Part shown: piece by piece, positions 12,990 to 14,000 of the stretch
Numbering within the stretch: position 1 is the first letter of the stretch
Layout of the letters: each line of letters opens with the position of its first letter
Assembly: GCA_905221605.1 (NCBI GenBank)
Contig: CAJNDS010002525.1
Location: 126,001-140,000 of the forward strand
Direction: 5' to 3'
DNA length: 14,000 bases
From: Symbiodinium natans
Lineage: Eukaryota > Sar > Dinophyceae > Suessiales > Symbiodiniaceae
Made by a program: the position numbers and the translations under genes
The notes under the pieces: model-generated
What the model was told of the DNA's origin: nothing
The model's input: only the letters and a program-made list of their open reading frames with translations
Databases searched by the model: none

Positions 12990-13480
12990 GTGAAGGTTTC
13001 AGGGTTCATGGTTGTGGAGTCATTGTGGAGTTTGCAAATAGTAGGGTATGGGCTTAGGGCGGGGGGGGTGGTAGGTCTTGCTATGATTTGGGCAATCTTC
13101 TTGGCGTGTTTTTTGCTTTGCGGACGCCTCGTCTACGTCAGGAAAGATGCTGCAAGCAAGGTGCCATGTGGTTCTGGAGGAACAGCCAGAACCTTGAACA
13201 AGTGGCAAGCACTCAACTGCTACTTGCTTAAGAACCCCCCCCCAAAACACAAACAATGTTCTTCCCTAGAAGGGCAATGCAAGGATATCTTCATTGTTTG
13301 CGGGCTCTCAAGCAAATAGTCGTCAAGAAAAGGCCATCATCTTGTGATCTTTCTGTTTGATGCCATGGCCCATCTGTGCTGGTGCCGCCTCTTCAAGTAT
13401 GAATAGCCCTCCTCCTATCGGAGACCCAGGCGGTCAGCCTGTGCAAGTTCAACCAAATCCTAATCCTACCCTTAGTTCTA
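12990..13480. other. Coding-like region, strand unresolved
   Basis: The plus strand is open for 109 codons (12990-13319), with a hydrophobic MIWAIFLACFLLCGRLVYVR then a hydrophilic tail. The minus strand is open over 13256-13020 (SIFPDVDEASAKQKTRQEDC). Further right 13344-13403 is open on both strands (plus: LVIFLFDAMAHLCWCRLFKY; minus: LEEAAPAQMGHGIKQKDHKM). Codon use does not decide, and no splice set joins them. Confidence 0.3.
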
Positions 13481-13481
13481 G

Positions 13482-13604
13482 GGTTCTTAAGCGAGGGGGA
13501 AAGTACCTAGGTACCTAGGGAACCTTAGGGAAGCTTAGTGAGCCTGAGGGAGTAGTGGGGAGTATTCGGGAACCTTGGGATACATACCCCCTCCTTTAAG
13601 AACC
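13482..13604. mobile_element. MITE-like element (123 bp)
   Basis: The left end GGTTCTTAAGCGAGGGGG and the reverse complement of the right end GGTTCTTAAAGGAGGGGG match 16 of 18. Inside, CCTAGGTACCTAGG (13506-13519) is a perfect palindrome. Non-coding. Confidence 0.6.
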
Positions 13605-13614
13605 GGCGGGAGGG

Positions 13615-13669
13615 TTTTTTTTTTTTAAAGGTGTGGCTCGGACGCTTTTTTTTTTTAAAGGTGTGGCTC
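13615..13669 (+). repeat. 30 bp tandem duplication with T-tracts
   Basis: T12 then AAAGGTGTGGCTC (13627-13639), repeated as T11 and the same 13 bases (13657-13669). Confidence 0.9.
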
Positions 13670-13680
13670 AGCTTGGCTTC

Positions 13681-13996
13681 GCAAATACTGTAAATAGCAG
13701 CATTTCTGCGTTTAGAGAGGCTGCAAATACTGTAAATAGCAGCATTTCTGCGTTGTCAGATGCTGCAAATTCTGTACCAATACTATAAATAGCAGCATTT
13801 CTGCGTTGTCAGAGGCTTCAAATACTGTAAATAGCTGCATTTCTGCGTTGTCAGAGGCTGCAAATACTGTAAATAGCAGCATTTCTGCGTTGTCAGATGC
13901 TGCAAATTCTGTACCAATACTATAAATAGCAGCATTTCTGCGTTGTCAGAGGCTTCAAATACTGTAAATAGCTGCATTTCTGCGTTGTCAGAAGCT
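13681..13996 (+). repeat. 42 bp tandem repeat organised as a 137 bp higher-order unit
   Basis: Units start GCAAATACTGTAAATAGC and contain CATTTCTGCGTTGTCAGA. There is one founder-like unit (13681-13722), then A (13723-13764, 42 bp), B (13765-13817, 53 bp, with an 11 bp expansion and TATAAATA) and C (13818-13859, 42 bp). A-B-C then recurs at 13860-13996 with nearly no change. The array approaches the window edge. On the minus strand it translates to LTTQKCCYLQYL-type repeats, probably meaningless. Confidence 0.95.
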
Positions 13997-14000
13997 TCCA

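Noticed and set aside
12814-12993. 59-codon plus-strand frame running through the TG microsatellite
   Set aside because: Half of it is dinucleotide and T-run translation; only the first 25 residues look protein-like.
13783-13977. 64-codon minus-strand open frame in the right-end repeat
   Set aside because: It is the satellite repeat read in one frame; the 53 bp unit shifts register and no unique coding sequence is attached.
1-14000. CRISPR-like reading of the regularly spaced repeats
   Set aside because: Repeats are telomere-type heptamers or satellite units without regular unique spacers, in a eukaryotic context.

Overview
This is a eukaryotic nuclear window. The best guess is a dinoflagellate, possibly Symbiodiniaceae. 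The reasons are dispersed TTTAGGG (plant, algal or dinoflagellate type) telomere-like arrays, small introns with AG^G acceptors and some apparent GC donors, GC-rich third codon positions in exon-like blocks, and no bacterial gene layout. The assignment is inference: no spliced leader, rRNA or diagnostic conserved protein is present.

The clearest gene is on the minus strand at 3840..1226. Reading splice sites by eye joins seven exons (1111, 110, 79, 129, 179, 130 and 104 nt) into one unbroken 614-codon frame. The product has 613 residues: a cytosolic-looking N-terminal region, a charged coiled coil, four membrane segments, and a soluble C-terminal region rich in W and G. I do not recognise the family. 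Most of its introns are about 105-118 nt. Four of six carry a 5-6 bp direct repeat at both boundaries. One has perfect 13 bp terminal inverted repeats, one is homologous to an element lying elsewhere in the window, and two contain telomere-like arrays. This looks like a gene built up by transposon-like introns (introners).

From 4.2 to 13.4 kb the window is a mosaic. Telomere-like arrays, about 100-210 bp inverted-repeat (MITE-like) elements and short GC-rich exon-like islands alternate. Nine islands of about 87-130 bp are bracketed by CCCTAAA on the left and TTTAGGG on the right. Several contain exons with good splice signals: minus-strand exons at about 7.8-5.5 kb and 4.76-4.54 kb, and plus-strand exons at 8.0-8.4, 10.4-10.7 and 11.8-11.9 kb. 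I could not join these into complete genes, so they are listed as candidate exons. Two related MITE-like elements (8167-8286 and 10676-10885) begin exactly where a plus-strand exon appears to end.

The right end (13681-13996) is a different repeat: a 42 bp tandem unit arranged as a 137 bp higher-order repeat, preceded by a MITE-like element and a short T-tract duplication. Simple repeats (TTTGGGG, GTGTGG, T20 followed by G-runs) fill other gaps. No tRNA, rRNA, CRISPR array or intact transposase gene was seen.
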